A model generated the notes under the pieces. That model was not told the origin of the DNA, did not search any database, and worked only from the letters and a program-made list of their open reading frames with translations. Of a DNA stretch of 64,000 nt, positions 9,531 through 18,954 are shown piece after piece. The translations under genes were made by a program, and so were the position numbers. The first letter of the stretch is position 1. Every line of letters begins with the position of its first letter. The DNA is from Niallia taxi (GTDB lineage Bacteria > Bacillota > Bacilli > Bacillales > Cytobacillaceae), in contig NZ_RZTZ01000003.1 of NCBI RefSeq assembly GCF_004005475.1, positions 248,001 to 312,000 on the forward strand. Direction: 5' to 3'.

Positions 9531-10862
9531 GTGATAATGATGACAAAAACAAAGCAAAACAATGGGAAAATCTTTTCCTTAGGCCTCCAGCATGTGCTGG
9601 CAATGTATGCAGGTGCGATTCTTGTGCCATTACTTGTTGGCAGAGCGTTAGAGCTGACAGCAGAACAGCTCTCCTATTTAGTCGCAATCGACTTGCTCAC
9701 ATGTGGAATTGCGACATTATTGCAAGCCTGGAAAAACAAGTATTTAGGAATCGGATTGCCTGTAGTGTTAGGCAGCTCCTTCGTTGCCGTCACTCCGATG
9801 ATTTCAATCGGAACAAATTACGGCATTACGGCCATTTATGGGGCCATCATCGTTACAGGCTTGTTCATCATCTTATGTGCGCCGCTCTTTAGTAAAATTG
9901 CAAGATTGTTCCCTCCTGTTGTCATTGGCACAGTTGTGACAATTATCGGCTTATCACTAATACCATCCGGAATTAAAAATATGGGAGGCGGTGTAACAAG
10001 TCCCGATTTTGGTTCAATTGATAATCTCACCTTATCCTTTGGTGTTTTGCTTTTCATCTTAGTTCTAAGTCGCTTCTCCAAAGGATTTATTCAATCATTA
10101 TCTGTCTTGGCTGGCATTATCGCAGGGACCGCTGTAGCTACATTAATGGGCAAGGTCGACTTCTCTCCAGTAGCCGAAGCAAGCTGGTTCCGTTTGCCAA
10201 GTGTTTTCTATTTTGGGACACCTACCTTTGAAATTGGTCCGATTTTGACGATGCTAGTTGTAGGAATTGTTATTGTAATTGAGTCAACAGGTGTCTTCTT
10301 TGCACTAAGTAAAATTTGCGAAAAGCCGCTGTCAGATAAAGACTTGACTCGAGGCTACCGGGCAGAAGGCGTTGCCATCACACTTGGTGGAATCCTCAAT
10401 GCCTTCCCTTATAACACCTTCGCCCAGAACGTTGGTCTTGTCCAGCTTTCAAAGGTAAAAACAAAAAATGTAGTGGTAGCAGCCGGCGGTATTTTAGTGT
10501 TTTTAGGATTGATTCCTAAAATAGCTGCATTTGCAACCATCATACCAACACCAGTTCTTGGCGGAGCCACTGTCGTCATGTTCGGAATGGTCGTAGCATC
10601 AGGAATTAAGATGCTCAGCACAGTTGATTTCAGCAAACAGGCAAATCTGCTTATCATGGCGTGCTCCGTTTCTATTGGCCTAGGCGCAACTGCTGTTCCT
10701 GATTTATTCGCACAGCTTCCTTCAGCTCTTCGCATCATTGTCAGTGATGGCATTATTTCTGGAAGTCTTGTTACCATTCTGTTAAATCTGCTTTTCAGTA
10801 TCAAGCCTAAGAGAGAGAAAGCCACACAAAAGATTACTCCTACACTAGAACAATCATCCTAA
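9531..10862 (+). CDS. Nucleobase:cation symporter-2 family permease (urate/xanthine type, PucK/PbuX-like)
   Basis: A membrane protein of about 443 residues with some 12-14 helices, of the NCS2 (uracil/xanthine permease) family. Visible signatures are SLGLQHVLAMYAGAI near the start, GSSFVAVTPMI, and the NAFPYNTFAQNVGLV motif of the substrate site. It imports a purine base with a cation. Being next to pucR points to urate or xanthine rather than uracil, which is inference. GTG 9531 has AAGGA seven bases upstream; ATG codons at 9537 and 9540 are alternatives, while the in-frame ATG at 9450 has no ribosome site. The gap to pucR is about 115 bp with no clear terminator, so co-transcription is possible. 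Confidence 0.88.
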   Translation: MIMMTKTKQNNGKIFSLGLQHVLAMYAGAILVPLLVGRALELTAEQLSYLVAIDLLTCGIATLLQAWKNKYLGIGLPVVLGSSFVAVTPMISIGTNYGITAIYGAIIVTGLFIILCAPLFSKIARLFPPVVIGTVVTIIGLSLIPSGIKNMGGGVTSPDFGSIDNLTLSFGVLLFILVLSRFSKGFIQSLSVLAGIIAGTAVATLMGKVDFSPVAEASWFRLPSVFYFGTPTFEIGPILTMLVVGIVIVIESTGVFFALSKICEKPLSDKDLTRGYRAEGVAITLGGILNAFPYNTFAQNVGLVQLSKVKTKNVVVAAGGILVFLGLIPKIAAFATIIPTPVLGGATVVMFGMVVASGIKMLSTVDFSKQANLLIMACSVSIGLGATAVPDLFAQLPSALRIIVSDGIISGSLVTILLNLLFSIKPKREKATQKITPTLEQSS

Positions 10863-10867
10863 TAAAG

Positions 10868-10895
10868 AAGGGCTGCAGCACATGCTGCAGCCCTT
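10868..10895 (-). terminator. Bidirectional hairpin between the permease and malic enzyme genes
   Basis: A perfect 13-bp GC-rich stem (10868-10880 with 10883-10895). On the minus strand it is followed by a short T-rich tract. It serves convergent genes. Confidence 0.8.
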
Positions 10896-10909
10896 CACTA
10901 ATTTAAAGC

Positions 10910-12142
10910 TTAACCGCCAATGCTTGTCAGCTCGGCAGTCTTGTCTTGTACCTGCTGTGGATCAACTGTAATTCTTGCAACATTCGTCTCCATTGCAGCC
11001 TTCGCAACTGCCGCTGCTACCGCCGGGGCAACACGTGGGTCAAATGGGCTTGGAATAACATAATCCGGATTTAACTCAGACTCCATAATCAAGTCAGCAA
11101 TTGCGCCAACTGCTGCTTGCTTCATTTCTTCATTAATATCTGTTGCACGTACATCAAGTGCTCCACGGAAGATTCCTGGGAATGCAAGAACATTATTCAC
11201 TTGGTTCGGGAAATCAGATCTTCCTGTTCCAACAACTGCAGCTCCAGCAGACTTCGCTTCATCTGGTGTAATTTCAGGCACTGGATTTGCCATTGCAAAG
11301 ATGATAGCATCTTTACTCATCGTTGCAACCATTTCACTTGTTAGGGCACCGGCAACAGAAACTCCGATAAACACATCTGCATCTTTAATGACATCAGCTA
11401 AAGAGCCAGCTTCTTTGTTTACATTTGTATATGCGGCCACAGATTCCTTCACTTTATTCATGCCTTCAGGTCGTCCTGCATAAATGGCTCCCTTTGTGTC
11501 GCACATAATCATGTTTGTCACACCATAAGAATATAGAAGCTTTGTGATGGCAATTCCAGCAGCACCTGCACCATTTAAAACAACCTTAATATCCTTCCAC
11601 TCTTTATTAACGATTTTCAAAGCATTTAACAGCCCTGCAACCGTTACGATTGCTGTTCCATGCTGATCATCGTGAAATACTGGAATATCTAATTGCTGCT
11701 TAAGACGCTCTTCAATTTCAAAGCACTGTGGTGCTGCTATATCCTCTAGATTGATTCCTCCAAAACCAGAAGCTAACAATTTTACTGTTTCCACAACCTT
11801 ATCTGGGTCTGTAGTGTCCAATGCGATTGGAAATGCATCTACTCCTGCAAAGCTTTTGAATAGAATGGCTTTCCCTTCCATAACAGGCAAAGAAGCAGCT
11901 GCACCAATATTACCTAAACCAAGAACAGCAGTACCATTCGTTACAACACCAACCATATTGCCTTTCATTGTATAGTCATAAACTGTTTCCGGCTCCTCAT
12001 GAATTACCTTACAAGGCTCAGCAACACCAGGTGAATAAGCAAGACTTAAATCCTTTGCATTCTTCACTTCTACCTTTGCATTTACTTCTAATTTGCCTTG
12101 CTTTTCCTGATGCATTTTTAAAGCATCTTCTCGTAATGACAT
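10910..12142 (-). CDS. ytsJ: NAD(P)-dependent malic enzyme (YtsJ-like)
   Basis: Oxidatively decarboxylates malate to pyruvate with reduction of NAD(P). The 410-residue length and the sequence LSLAYSPGVAEPCK, GLGNIGAAASLPVMEGKA and DDQHGTAIVT match the short bacterial malic enzymes such as B. subtilis YtsJ, which prefers NADP. The Rossmann-type motif GAGAAGIA lies near residue 190. ATG 12142 follows AAGGGAG. It sits between convergent and codirectional genes with its own hairpin, so it is probably transcribed alone. Cofactor preference cannot be judged from sequence alone. Confidence 0.9.
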   Translation of the reverse strand: MSLREDALKMHQEKQGKLEVNAKVEVKNAKDLSLAYSPGVAEPCKVIHEEPETVYDYTMKGNMVGVVTNGTAVLGLGNIGAAASLPVMEGKAILFKSFAGVDAFPIALDTTDPDKVVETVKLLASGFGGINLEDIAAPQCFEIEERLKQQLDIPVFHDDQHGTAIVTVAGLLNALKIVNKEWKDIKVVLNGAGAAGIAITKLLYSYGVTNMIMCDTKGAIYAGRPEGMNKVKESVAAYTNVNKEAGSLADVIKDADVFIGVSVAGALTSEMVATMSKDAIIFAMANPVPEITPDEAKSAGAAVVGTGRSDFPNQVNNVLAFPGIFRGALDVRATDINEEMKQAAVGAIADLIMESELNPDYVIPSPFDPRVAPAVAAAVAKAAMETNVARITVDPQQVQDKTAELTSIGG

Positions 12143-12328
12143 ATTTTCTCTCCCTTTCGCTTATCAAATCATAAGCAGATAAAGCTAAATACCACTTACT
12201 TCTGATAATTTTTCATTTTATAAATATCTCATGTAACGATGATATAACTTACAAAATGAAATGGAAACTTTAATAAAGTAAAAAAAATGGCGATATTGTG
12301 AGGATTTTATGAACAAATAAAAACAGTA

Positions 12329-12359
12329 TAAAAAAACCTCTAACAAAGTTAAAGGTTTT
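12329..12359 (-). terminator. Terminator of rpiA
   Basis: A 12-bp stem (12333-12344 with 12348-12359, one G-T pair) with a 3-base loop, followed on the minus strand by eight T (A-run 12329-12336). Confidence 0.85.
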
Positions 12360-12413
12360 AGCTGTAAAGCTCTTTTTCACTTGTTCGCTAAATTAGCTTC
12401 TCCTATTTATAGC

Positions 12414-13091
12414 TTATTCTAGCTTGTCAAGGAGGATTGCCTGTTTATCCCCATTTATCGTAATTACATCCTTGACCATATCGATAAACAAACCATTTTC
12501 GACAACACCAGTGATGTTGTTTAAATCCTTTTCCAGTTGTTTAGGATTTGCTATGACATCAAATGTGCAATCAATAATATAATTACCATTGTCAGTTATA
12601 TATGGAGTATCCCCTTTCATTCTTAACACTGTTTGACAACCAAAACGTTGAATATAGCTCTCCGTTTTCCTTACTCCAAATGGGACTACTTCAACCGGTA
12701 ATGGGAAACTGCCAAGCTTCTGAACGACCTTCTTAGAATCAGCCACAACGACGAACTTATTGGAAGCCCTTGCAATTATTTTCTCCCTCAACAGCGCTCC
12801 GCCGCCGCCTTTAATGGCATAAAAGTGATGATCTATCTCATCTGCACCATCAATCGCTACATCAATGGACTCGACCTTATCTAGCGTTAACAGTGGGATG
12901 CCTTGCTCTTCAGCAAGCTTTTCTGTTTGAACAGACGTTGCTACACCTTGGACTTTCATCCCTTCCTTTATCATTTCACCTATTTTTACTATTGTATAGT
13001 ACACTGTTGACCCTGTCCCTAACCCAACAACCATCCCGTCTTTCACATAATCGACTGCCGCCTTTTCTCCTACTGCAGCTTTTTCATTCAT
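12414..13091 (-). CDS. rpiA: Ribose-5-phosphate isomerase A
   Basis: Interconverts ribose 5-phosphate and ribulose 5-phosphate in the non-oxidative pentose phosphate pathway. The 225-residue protein shows the family motifs VGLGTGSTV (phosphate loop), DGADEID (catalytic Asp) and KGGGGALLREK (catalytic Lys/Glu). The frame opens at a GTG at 13100, but that GTG lies inside the ribosome site GAGGTG; ATG 13091 with a 6-base spacing is the better start. An unrelated second isomerase, RpiB, is encoded at 25480-25926, so this chromosome carries both types within 13 kb. Confidence 0.93.
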   Translation of the reverse strand: MNEKAAVGEKAAVDYVKDGMVVGLGTGSTVYYTIVKIGEMIKEGMKVQGVATSVQTEKLAEEQGIPLLTLDKVESIDVAIDGADEIDHHFYAIKGGGGALLREKIIARASNKFVVVADSKKVVQKLGSFPLPVEVVPFGVRKTESYIQRFGCQTVLRMKGDTPYITDNGNYIIDCTFDVIANPKQLEKDLNNITGVVENGLFIDMVKDVITINGDKQAILLDKLE

Positions 13092-13141
13092 TGTTTTCAC
13101 CTCATTAGTTGGTAAAAATGCTTGTCTTCATCGTAATACAA

Positions 13142-13173
13142 AAAAAGAGGAATTTCCATTAACTCCTCTTTTT
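13142..13173. terminator. Bidirectional terminator hairpin upstream of rpiA
   Basis: A 10-bp stem of AAAAAGAGGA paired with TCCTCTTTTT, with T-runs on either strand. It would stop minus-strand read-through coming from the ZIP-transporter side before rpiA. Confidence 0.65.
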
Positions 13174-13270
13174 TTCACTATATTATCGCATAAATATGAA
13201 ATCTTCTGAAACATACATAAGGGGTTATTCGTATACTTATTAATAAGAAATGAATTTAAGGAGGATAACC

Positions 13271-13489
13271 ATGACAGGACTAGTTGCAGTAATAATGATA
13301 TTTGCCATACCTATTATCGCAATCATATCAGAACATTCCAAAGATAAGCTGAAACTAAAGCGTAAGATGCTTCAAGATGAAATCGCACTGGAAAAATTAA
13401 AGCATGAAAATTTTCTCTTGGAGACAAATAAAATGAAGCTGGAAGTTGAAAAATTAGAAATTGAAAACCAAAAGTTTGACGTAAAGTAA
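13271..13489 (+). CDS. Small membrane-anchored coiled-coil protein (PspB-like layout)
   Basis: A 72-residue protein of unknown function. Residues 1-20 form one hydrophobic helix (LVAVIMIFAIPIIAIIS). The rest is a highly charged, heptad-like helix rich in Leu, Glu and Lys, predicted to be a cytoplasmic coiled coil. This layout resembles PspB-type membrane adaptors, but I see no sequence signature proving homology. ATG 13271 has TAAGGAGG eight bases upstream; an ATG at 13250 precedes the ribosome site and is not used. It is flanked by minus-strand genes on both sides, so it is a single-gene unit. Confidence 0.7.
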   Translation: MTGLVAVIMIFAIPIIAIISEHSKDKLKLKRKMLQDEIALEKLKHENFLLETNKMKLEVEKLEIENQKFDVK

Positions 13490-13511
13490 AAATGAGCTGC
13501 TATTTTTCTCG

Positions 13512-14318
13512 TTAGATAAATAGCAGCAGGCTTACTGCCATAATAGCCATTCCAGTTATTAGCCCGTAAATGGACAAGTGACCTTCATCGTATCTTTTTG
13601 CTGCAGGTAATAGTTCATCTAAAGAAATGAACACCATAATTCCGGCAACAGCAGCAAAGATTAAACCAAATATCAAATCATTCAAAAATGGCATTAAAAT
13701 AAGGAAAGCAACTACAGCACCAACCGGCTCTGCCAAACCAGATAAAAAGGACAGCTTGAATGCTTTCTTTTTATCACCTGTCGCAAAATAAACTGGTACA
13801 GATACAGCAATTCCTTCTGGAATATTGTGAATGGCAATGGCAACCGTAATGGCAATTCCAAGTGCAGGATCCTGCAACGCAGCAGTAAATGTGGCAATCC
13901 CCTCTGGAAAGTTATGAATAGCGATTGCAAGCGCTGTGAATGTTCCCATTTTCAGAAGGGCTGGGTCTGCAACCTTGTTAGTTGTAGATAAATCCTCCAC
14001 CTTCTTTAACTCATGCGGGTTCCCCTGTTCAGGAACATATTTATCAATTAATGCAATCAACAAAATACCTCCGAAAAAGCCTGCCACAGTAAGCCAATTT
14101 CCCTGTTGAACCCCTAAATATCCTACAAGCGAATCCTTAGCTTTAACAAAAATTTCAATCATTGACACATAAATCATTACACCTGCAGAAAATCCGAGCA
14201 TCCAAGATAAAAACTTCGTATTTGTCGTGGATGTGAAAAACGCAAGTATGCTCCCAATCCCAGTTGCAAGGCCCGCAAGTAAGGTTAAACCAAATGCTAG
14301 CAACAAATTCTCCGGCAT
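13512..14318 (-). CDS. zupT: ZIP-family metal transporter (ZupT-like)
   Basis: A metal importer of the ZIP family, bringing Zn2+ and possibly Fe2+ or Mn2+ into the cytoplasm. About 268 residues with eight predicted helices. The metal-binding motifs of helices IV and V are intact: AIHNFPEGIATF and AIHNIPEGIAVS (His, Asn, Pro, Glu in each), as in E. coli ZupT. Three consecutive ATG codons lie at 14318, 14321 and 14324; the last (14318) has the best spacing to AAAAGGGG. The neighbours are unrelated, and no Zur-type operator was recognised. Confidence 0.9.
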   Translation of the reverse strand: MPENLLLAFGLTLLAGLATGIGSILAFFTSTTNTKFLSWMLGFSAGVMIYVSMIEIFVKAKDSLVGYLGVQQGNWLTVAGFFGGILLIALIDKYVPEQGNPHELKKVEDLSTTNKVADPALLKMGTFTALAIAIHNFPEGIATFTAALQDPALGIAITVAIAIHNIPEGIAVSVPVYFATGDKKKAFKLSFLSGLAEPVGAVVAFLILMPFLNDLIFGLIFAAVAGIMVFISLDELLPAAKRYDEGHLSIYGLITGMAIMAVSLLLFI

Positions 14319-14697
14319 CATCATACCCCTTTTTTATTTTTTGAGTTTTCTAATCAATTCATATAACCAATGTTTTTTTCCTAATTTAAAAAAGTTTCCC
14401 TTAGGAAAGATTTTAAATGTATATCAACAATACGTCAATTATATATATGCTTTTATTAGGCAAATGTTCTCTACATTTACAAATAAGGACATGTAAATAT
14501 CTAAAATACTTTTTTTCAAGCATTAGAATCCTTTCTTAATAGGTATAAATATATCTCCAAACTACATCAAAGCGTTTGGCAAATAGTACCACTTTAAACA
14601 TACCTTTATACTGTAGGAATAACCTAATATTTCGTATATAATGAGACAAAATACCTAACATTCATATTAATATACGCGAAATAAAGGATGAACACCG

Positions 14698-17322
14698 TTG
14701 AAAAATACCTACAAAATCAGACTTGGCATAGCATTTATTATTATTTATATATTATTCTATTACTCTGTTTTACTATTCGGACCAGAAAGCCATATTTCTG
14801 TAATCAGCAGCAATTTATTATCCGTTGCTGGTGCTTTCATTTCCTCTACTGTCTTATTTTATTCCTATAGAAAAAGTGTCACTTCTGATAAGGTAATTTG
14901 GTTTTGGTTTGCTGCTGGAACGTTTACCTACTTTATTGGCGATCTAATTTGGATGTATCAGGAAAGTATTCTGCACCGCACTATTCCCTTCCCTGGTGAC
15001 AGCGACATTTTTTATGTACTGCAAATTTTCTTTTACTTAATTGGGTTGATTCGTTACTTCAGCAGGCTGAGAAATGCGCTCCGCAGTGTTCAGCTTGTAT
15101 TTGAAATGATGATTATTATGATCGCTGCATTCAGCTTAAGCTACTATTTTATTATTGAACCCTTATTAAATAATAACGAATTTTCAGGTGTATTTTTGAC
15201 GATAGCAATCGGGTATCCTTTAGGTGACCTTGCTTTATTGACAGGAGCATTACTTATTCTGTTTTCCATTAAGGGATTACCATTTCGTTCAAGCTTGTCG
15301 GTAATCATAGTCGGCTTATTTGTGCAAATAGTCTCAGATACAGGATATATGTACTTACTTTTTGGAACATATTACAATTTGGAAAGTTTTTTTGACCCTT
15401 TATTCACGTTATCCTTGCTGATAGTCTCGTTATCTAGCATGATGTCGAAGGATTGTCCGATTGCTGACAATAACGAAGAAGCTAAATACGAATCGTTCAA
15501 GCTTTATATTCCTTACGCTGCGTTCTTAATTTTAATAGGTACTTCCATTTGGTTGAATCATCATAATTATGTTTTAGCAATTGGCAGCATAATATCAGTT
15601 CTATTAATTATAGCAAGACAAATTATCATCCTAAGAAGATATAAAAGGCTTCTTAAAACGGCAGCTGCTGATAAACAAAAGTTTATGTCCTTGTTTAAGT
15701 ATCATCCAGATGCTGCAATGACACTTGACTTAGAGGGAACGATTATTGAAATTAATGATGCTTTTGTCAGGATTGCGTATGAGCCAGTTCAATCCTTTTT
15801 AGGTGCTTCCTTCTTTCATATATTTCCGGCGAAAAGAAAGGTTGTGGAGAGGTCCTTTCTAGCTGCCCTTCAAGGACAACACCAAAGCTTTGAGGTGGAT
15901 TATCTTGATACTGCTGGAAATAGGTATTATTATTCAGTTACCTTCATTCCGATTTATATAAATAAGAATGTTGCCGGGGTATTTGTCATTTCCAAAGACA
16001 TTACAAATACAATCGCAAACACGGAAAGAATACAGTATTTGGCTTATCATGATTCATTGACAGGGTTGGCAAACAGAGCATATTTTGAAGAAACACTTAA
16101 GCAGAAGCTGGTAGCATCAAACCGAGGCGACATCGCTGTCATTTTTATTGACTTTGACAGATTTAAAGTAATTAATGACTCTTTAGGACATGACGCTGGT
16201 GATGAACTGCTAGTGTCTATCGCAGCAAGACTTTCTTCTGTAATCCGCCGTGGTGATGTTCTTGCCAGATTAGGAGGAGATGAATTCGTCATCCTCTTAT
16301 TGGATATTCAAACAAAGGATGAGATTATCGAAATCCTTGAGCGGATGATGAAAGTATTGGCACCTTCCTACTTTATAAAAAACAATTATGTTATGACAAC
16401 ACCAAGCATGGGTGTTTCATTATCGGAAAAAAAGGAAAAAAGTGCGGTTATAATGATGAAGCAAGCCGATATTGCCATGTATTACTCAAAGAAAAATGGT
16501 AAGAACCAATATAATTTTTATCAGAACGGAATGGAGGGAGTTTCGGAGAATCACTTAAGAATGGAACAGGACTTGCATCATGCCATTGTAAATAATGAAT
16601 TTAAACTGTATTACCAGCCGCAAGTGGATACGCTGAAAGGACATATGTACGGAGTAGAGGCATTGATAAGATGGCAGCATCCGAAGCTGGGAATGCTGAC
16701 TCCCTTCCATTTTATTGATATAGCAGAAGAAACAAACTTAATTATTCCTATTGGGGAATGGATTGTAAGGGAAGCCTGCAGACAAGGAAAAGAATGGCAT
16801 GACAGTGGTTTAATGCTGCAGGTTTCTATTAACATCTCACCTAAACAATTTCAATCAAACCAGCTAGTCGATCTAATCGCTGATGCACTGGAGGAATCTG
16901 GTTTTGACCCGAGCTGTCTAATCATTGAAATTACAGAGGCAATTGCTATGAGCCAAATTGAAAAAACGGTAGATACAATGTACAGGCTAAAAAAACTAGG
17001 TGTTAGAATCTCCATTGACGATTTTGGAACAGGTCATTCCTCCTTATCCTATTTAACAGAGCTACCGATCGACGCATTAAAAATCCCAAGGGAATTTGTG
17101 CAAAATCTTGGAACTGAAACGAATAATGCCATCGTTCATACCATTATTACACTAGCAAACAATCTGAATCTTAAGCTTGTAGCTGAGGGTGTGGAACATC
17201 TAGAACAGCTGCAGCTTCTGCAAGAAATGGGATGCTCTTATATTCAAGGCTACTTGTTCTCAAGACCCATCCTAAAAGAAGATGTGCAATTGTTTACATT
17301 AGATAAACAACCTCTCTCATAA
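14698..17322 (+). CDS. Membrane PAS-GGDEF-EAL cyclic-di-GMP enzyme with an altered EAL motif
   Basis: An 874-residue protein of cyclic-di-GMP metabolism. The first 310 or so residues hold about eight to nine membrane helices with no recognised sensor family. A PAS domain follows (about 330-440), then a GGDEF domain with an intact GGDEF at 526-530 (diguanylate cyclase) and an EAL domain from about 620 with EAL at 654-656, DDFGTG at 774-779 and EGVE at 830-833. The usual KID of the DxxKID segment is KIP here (P797), which may weaken phosphodiesterase activity. Start TTG 14698 follows AAAGGATG by eight bases. It is monocistronic with a terminator. It could influence motility; no direct link to the flagellar genes is seen. 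Confidence 0.9.
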   Translation: MKNTYKIRLGIAFIIIYILFYYSVLLFGPESHISVISSNLLSVAGAFISSTVLFYSYRKSVTSDKVIWFWFAAGTFTYFIGDLIWMYQESILHRTIPFPGDSDIFYVLQIFFYLIGLIRYFSRLRNALRSVQLVFEMMIIMIAAFSLSYYFIIEPLLNNNEFSGVFLTIAIGYPLGDLALLTGALLILFSIKGLPFRSSLSVIIVGLFVQIVSDTGYMYLLFGTYYNLESFFDPLFTLSLLIVSLSSMMSKDCPIADNNEEAKYESFKLYIPYAAFLILIGTSIWLNHHNYVLAIGSIISVLLIIARQIIILRRYKRLLKTAAADKQKFMSLFKYHPDAAMTLDLEGTIIEINDAFVRIAYEPVQSFLGASFFHIFPAKRKVVERSFLAALQGQHQSFEVDYLDTAGNRYYYSVTFIPIYINKNVAGVFVISKDITNTIANTERIQYLAYHDSLTGLANRAYFEETLKQKLVASNRGDIAVIFIDFDRFKVINDSLGHDAGDELLVSIAARLSSVIRRGDVLARLGGDEFVILLLDIQTKDEIIEILERMMKVLAPSYFIKNNYVMTTPSMGVSLSEKKEKSAVIMMKQADIAMYYSKKNGKNQYNFYQNGMEGVSENHLRMEQDLHHAIVNNEFKLYYQPQVDTLKGHMYGVEALIRWQHPKLGMLTPFHFIDIAEETNLIIPIGEWIVREACRQGKEWHDSGLMLQVSINISPKQFQSNQLVDLIADALEESGFDPSCLIIEITEAIAMSQIEKTVDTMYRLKKLGVRISIDDFGTGHSSLSYLTELPIDALKIPREFVQNLGTETNNAIVHTIITLANNLNLKLVAEGVEHLEQLQLLQEMGCSYIQGYLFSRPILKEDVQLFTLDKQPLS

Positions 17323-17323
17323 T

Positions 17324-17363
17324 AAAAAGGAGAATCCACCAATACAGGTGAATTCTCCTTTTT
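17324..17363. terminator. Bidirectional terminator between convergent genes
   Basis: A long stem of AAAAAGGAGAAT paired with ATTCTCCTTTTT, extended by CACC/GGTG, with T-runs on both strands. It overlaps the stop codon of the ABC-2 permease gene. Confidence 0.85.
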
Positions 17364-18435
17364 AATGGGCTAGCTGCTTTGCTGATAAAGCTGGATTGGC
17401 TGCCTTTTCTTTTTGAGTTGCCAGTCTGATGATAGTTATCACAAATGTCACTAGAAGCAGAAGCACTAGGTGAACAGCAAATACTGATACTGATTCGCCT
17501 GTATAAATCAGCTTCGTAAATCCTTGGACTCCGTTAGAAGCTGGAAGGAATGCACCGAAATGCTGATAAAATGGTGCAAGCATATTAGCAGGAATAATGT
17601 TCCCTGCTGTCATTAACTGCAACGGCACCATTGCCACATTAAACAGCGGTCCAGCATTGCCAAACAAGCTAAAGCTCATTTGTGTAAAGCTAATGCATGC
17701 TGCTGTTACTAACACATGGAACAGCCATAGCTTCCAGAAGGATGCCGAGACGTCCTGAAAAGCCACTGTTAGACTGATAATAATAGTAGGAACAACGAGT
17801 GCTACGATTAACAGAAGCATTTGTCTGCTCCAGAATATCTGCCATTTAGAATGACCCTTCTTCATTATTTGACCAACTAAGTTAAATTGGATATTCATTG
17901 TCATAACGGCAATATACGTAATGAAGCCAAGAATCATCGGCAGCATAGATGCCGCAAAATTATGAAGCTCATTTGTTTTTACAATATCTGCTTTAACACC
18001 ACTATGTGCTCCTAAGTTTGCACTAATTTCTGCTGCGGCTTTTTCCATCATTGACACAGCTACTTGCGAATTTGCCTCGTTCACATAGAAAGTCAATTCT
18101 CCACTGCCATCTGTCATTGTATTAGCAAATTTTTCTGGAATGACAATAAGCATTGCATATTTCCCTTTATCTAGCTGCTCTTTCGCTTTTTCATATTCAG
18201 AAACAGCGACTACATGGAACGGACTGTTTTTTGCTATTTGCTCTGCAATTACCTTGCTAGCAGCTCCATCTTCGTTGACAATACCAACATTCAGCTGATC
18301 AAGTCTTTCTGTCGCATTATTATAACCTGTCATCCACACAATCATAAAAAACACAGGTACAAAAATCGCAAATACTAATCCAATCTTTGTCTGTGGAATT
18401 TTCATCATATTTTTAAAGCCTTGTAAAATCTTCAT
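17362..18435 (-). CDS. ABC-2 type membrane permease of the YhgE/Pip-like class
   Basis: A 357-residue membrane protein. One N-terminal helix (about 18-38) is followed by an extracytoplasmic domain of about 130 residues, then five to six helices (about 160-345), the layout of ABC-2 membrane-3/YhgE-type permeases that take part in export or drug tolerance. No ATPase gene is adjacent, so it either borrows one or works alone; the substrate is unknown. It lies 64 bp downstream of a MarR-type regulator in the same direction. A copy of that regulator's probable operator (18470-18484) lies in the gap, so it may also have its own promoter. Confidence 0.75.
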   Translation of the reverse strand: MKILQGFKNMMKIPQTKIGLVFAIFVPVFFMIVWMTGYNNATERLDQLNVGIVNEDGAASKVIAEQIAKNSPFHVVAVSEYEKAKEQLDKGKYAMLIVIPEKFANTMTDGSGELTFYVNEANSQVAVSMMEKAAAEISANLGAHSGVKADIVKTNELHNFAASMLPMILGFITYIAVMTMNIQFNLVGQIMKKGHSKWQIFWSRQMLLLIVALVVPTIIISLTVAFQDVSASFWKLWLFHVLVTAACISFTQMSFSLFGNAGPLFNVAMVPLQLMTAGNIIPANMLAPFYQHFGAFLPASNGVQGFTKLIYTGESVSVFAVHLVLLLLVTFVITIIRLATQKEKAANPALSAKQLAH

Positions 18436-18469
18436 TCCTACTCCCCTTTACTTCTGTTCACAAAAATAG

Positions 18470-18484
18470 TTGCACATGCATGTA
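18470..18484 (-). promoter_or_regulatory. Operator-like box between the marR gene and the permease gene
   Basis: The 15-mer TTGCACATGCATGTA, built on the palindrome ACATGCATGT, recurs exactly at 18971-18985 upstream of the MarR gene. Both copies sit close to an AAATAGTTGCAC sequence. Probably the binding site of the MarR-type regulator. Confidence 0.55.
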
Positions 18485-18499
18485 TATGTTTAAAAAAAA

Positions 18500-18931
18500 T
18501 TAGGAAAGATTGTCATACATTTTATTTAATGTTGATATAAAGCTCTCTATTTCAGTGTCCTCTAAGCCTTCATACACTCGATTTTCAAGTATTTCGAGCT
18601 CTGGCCAAATTTGTGTATGCAAATCAAGTCCTTTACTAGTGATATTCAATTGGACTGCTCTTCTGTCAGATGGATCTACTGAGCGGCTAACAAGTTCCTT
18701 TTTTATAAGCTTATCGAGAATCTTTCCGACTGTTGTCTGATCTCTTTCTGTTAATTCTGCAAGCCTTTTTTGAGAAACGCCATTTGTCTTACTCAGTTCA
18801 CTCAGTACGGAAAACTGTTCTGGTGTCAGCCCGAAGCTGCTCATCTGTCTTGTAGCTGCCCTTTTAAAGGCTAAGTAAGTCCGTGAAAGTATCAAGCCTA
18901 ATTCTTTATTATTCATATACTTATTTGACAT
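18500..18931 (-). CDS. MarR-family transcriptional regulator
   Basis: A 143-residue winged-helix regulator. The recognition region reads SQKRLAELTERDQTTVGKILDKL, and the wing contains DPSDRRAVQLNIT, the DxRD/R signature of the MarR family. It probably represses itself and the downstream ABC-2 permease, as the same 15-bp box lies upstream of both. The reading frame continues upstream to 18982, but ATG 18931 has GAAAGGAT six bases before it and gives the usual family length. The ligand is unknown. Confidence 0.9.
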   Translation of the reverse strand: MSNKYMNNKELGLILSRTYLAFKRAATRQMSSFGLTPEQFSVLSELSKTNGVSQKRLAELTERDQTTVGKILDKLIKKELVSRSVDPSDRRAVQLNITSKGLDLHTQIWPELEILENRVYEGLEDTEIESFISTLNKMYDNLS

Positions 18932-18954
18932 ATAGTATCCTTTCCGGAAAAATA

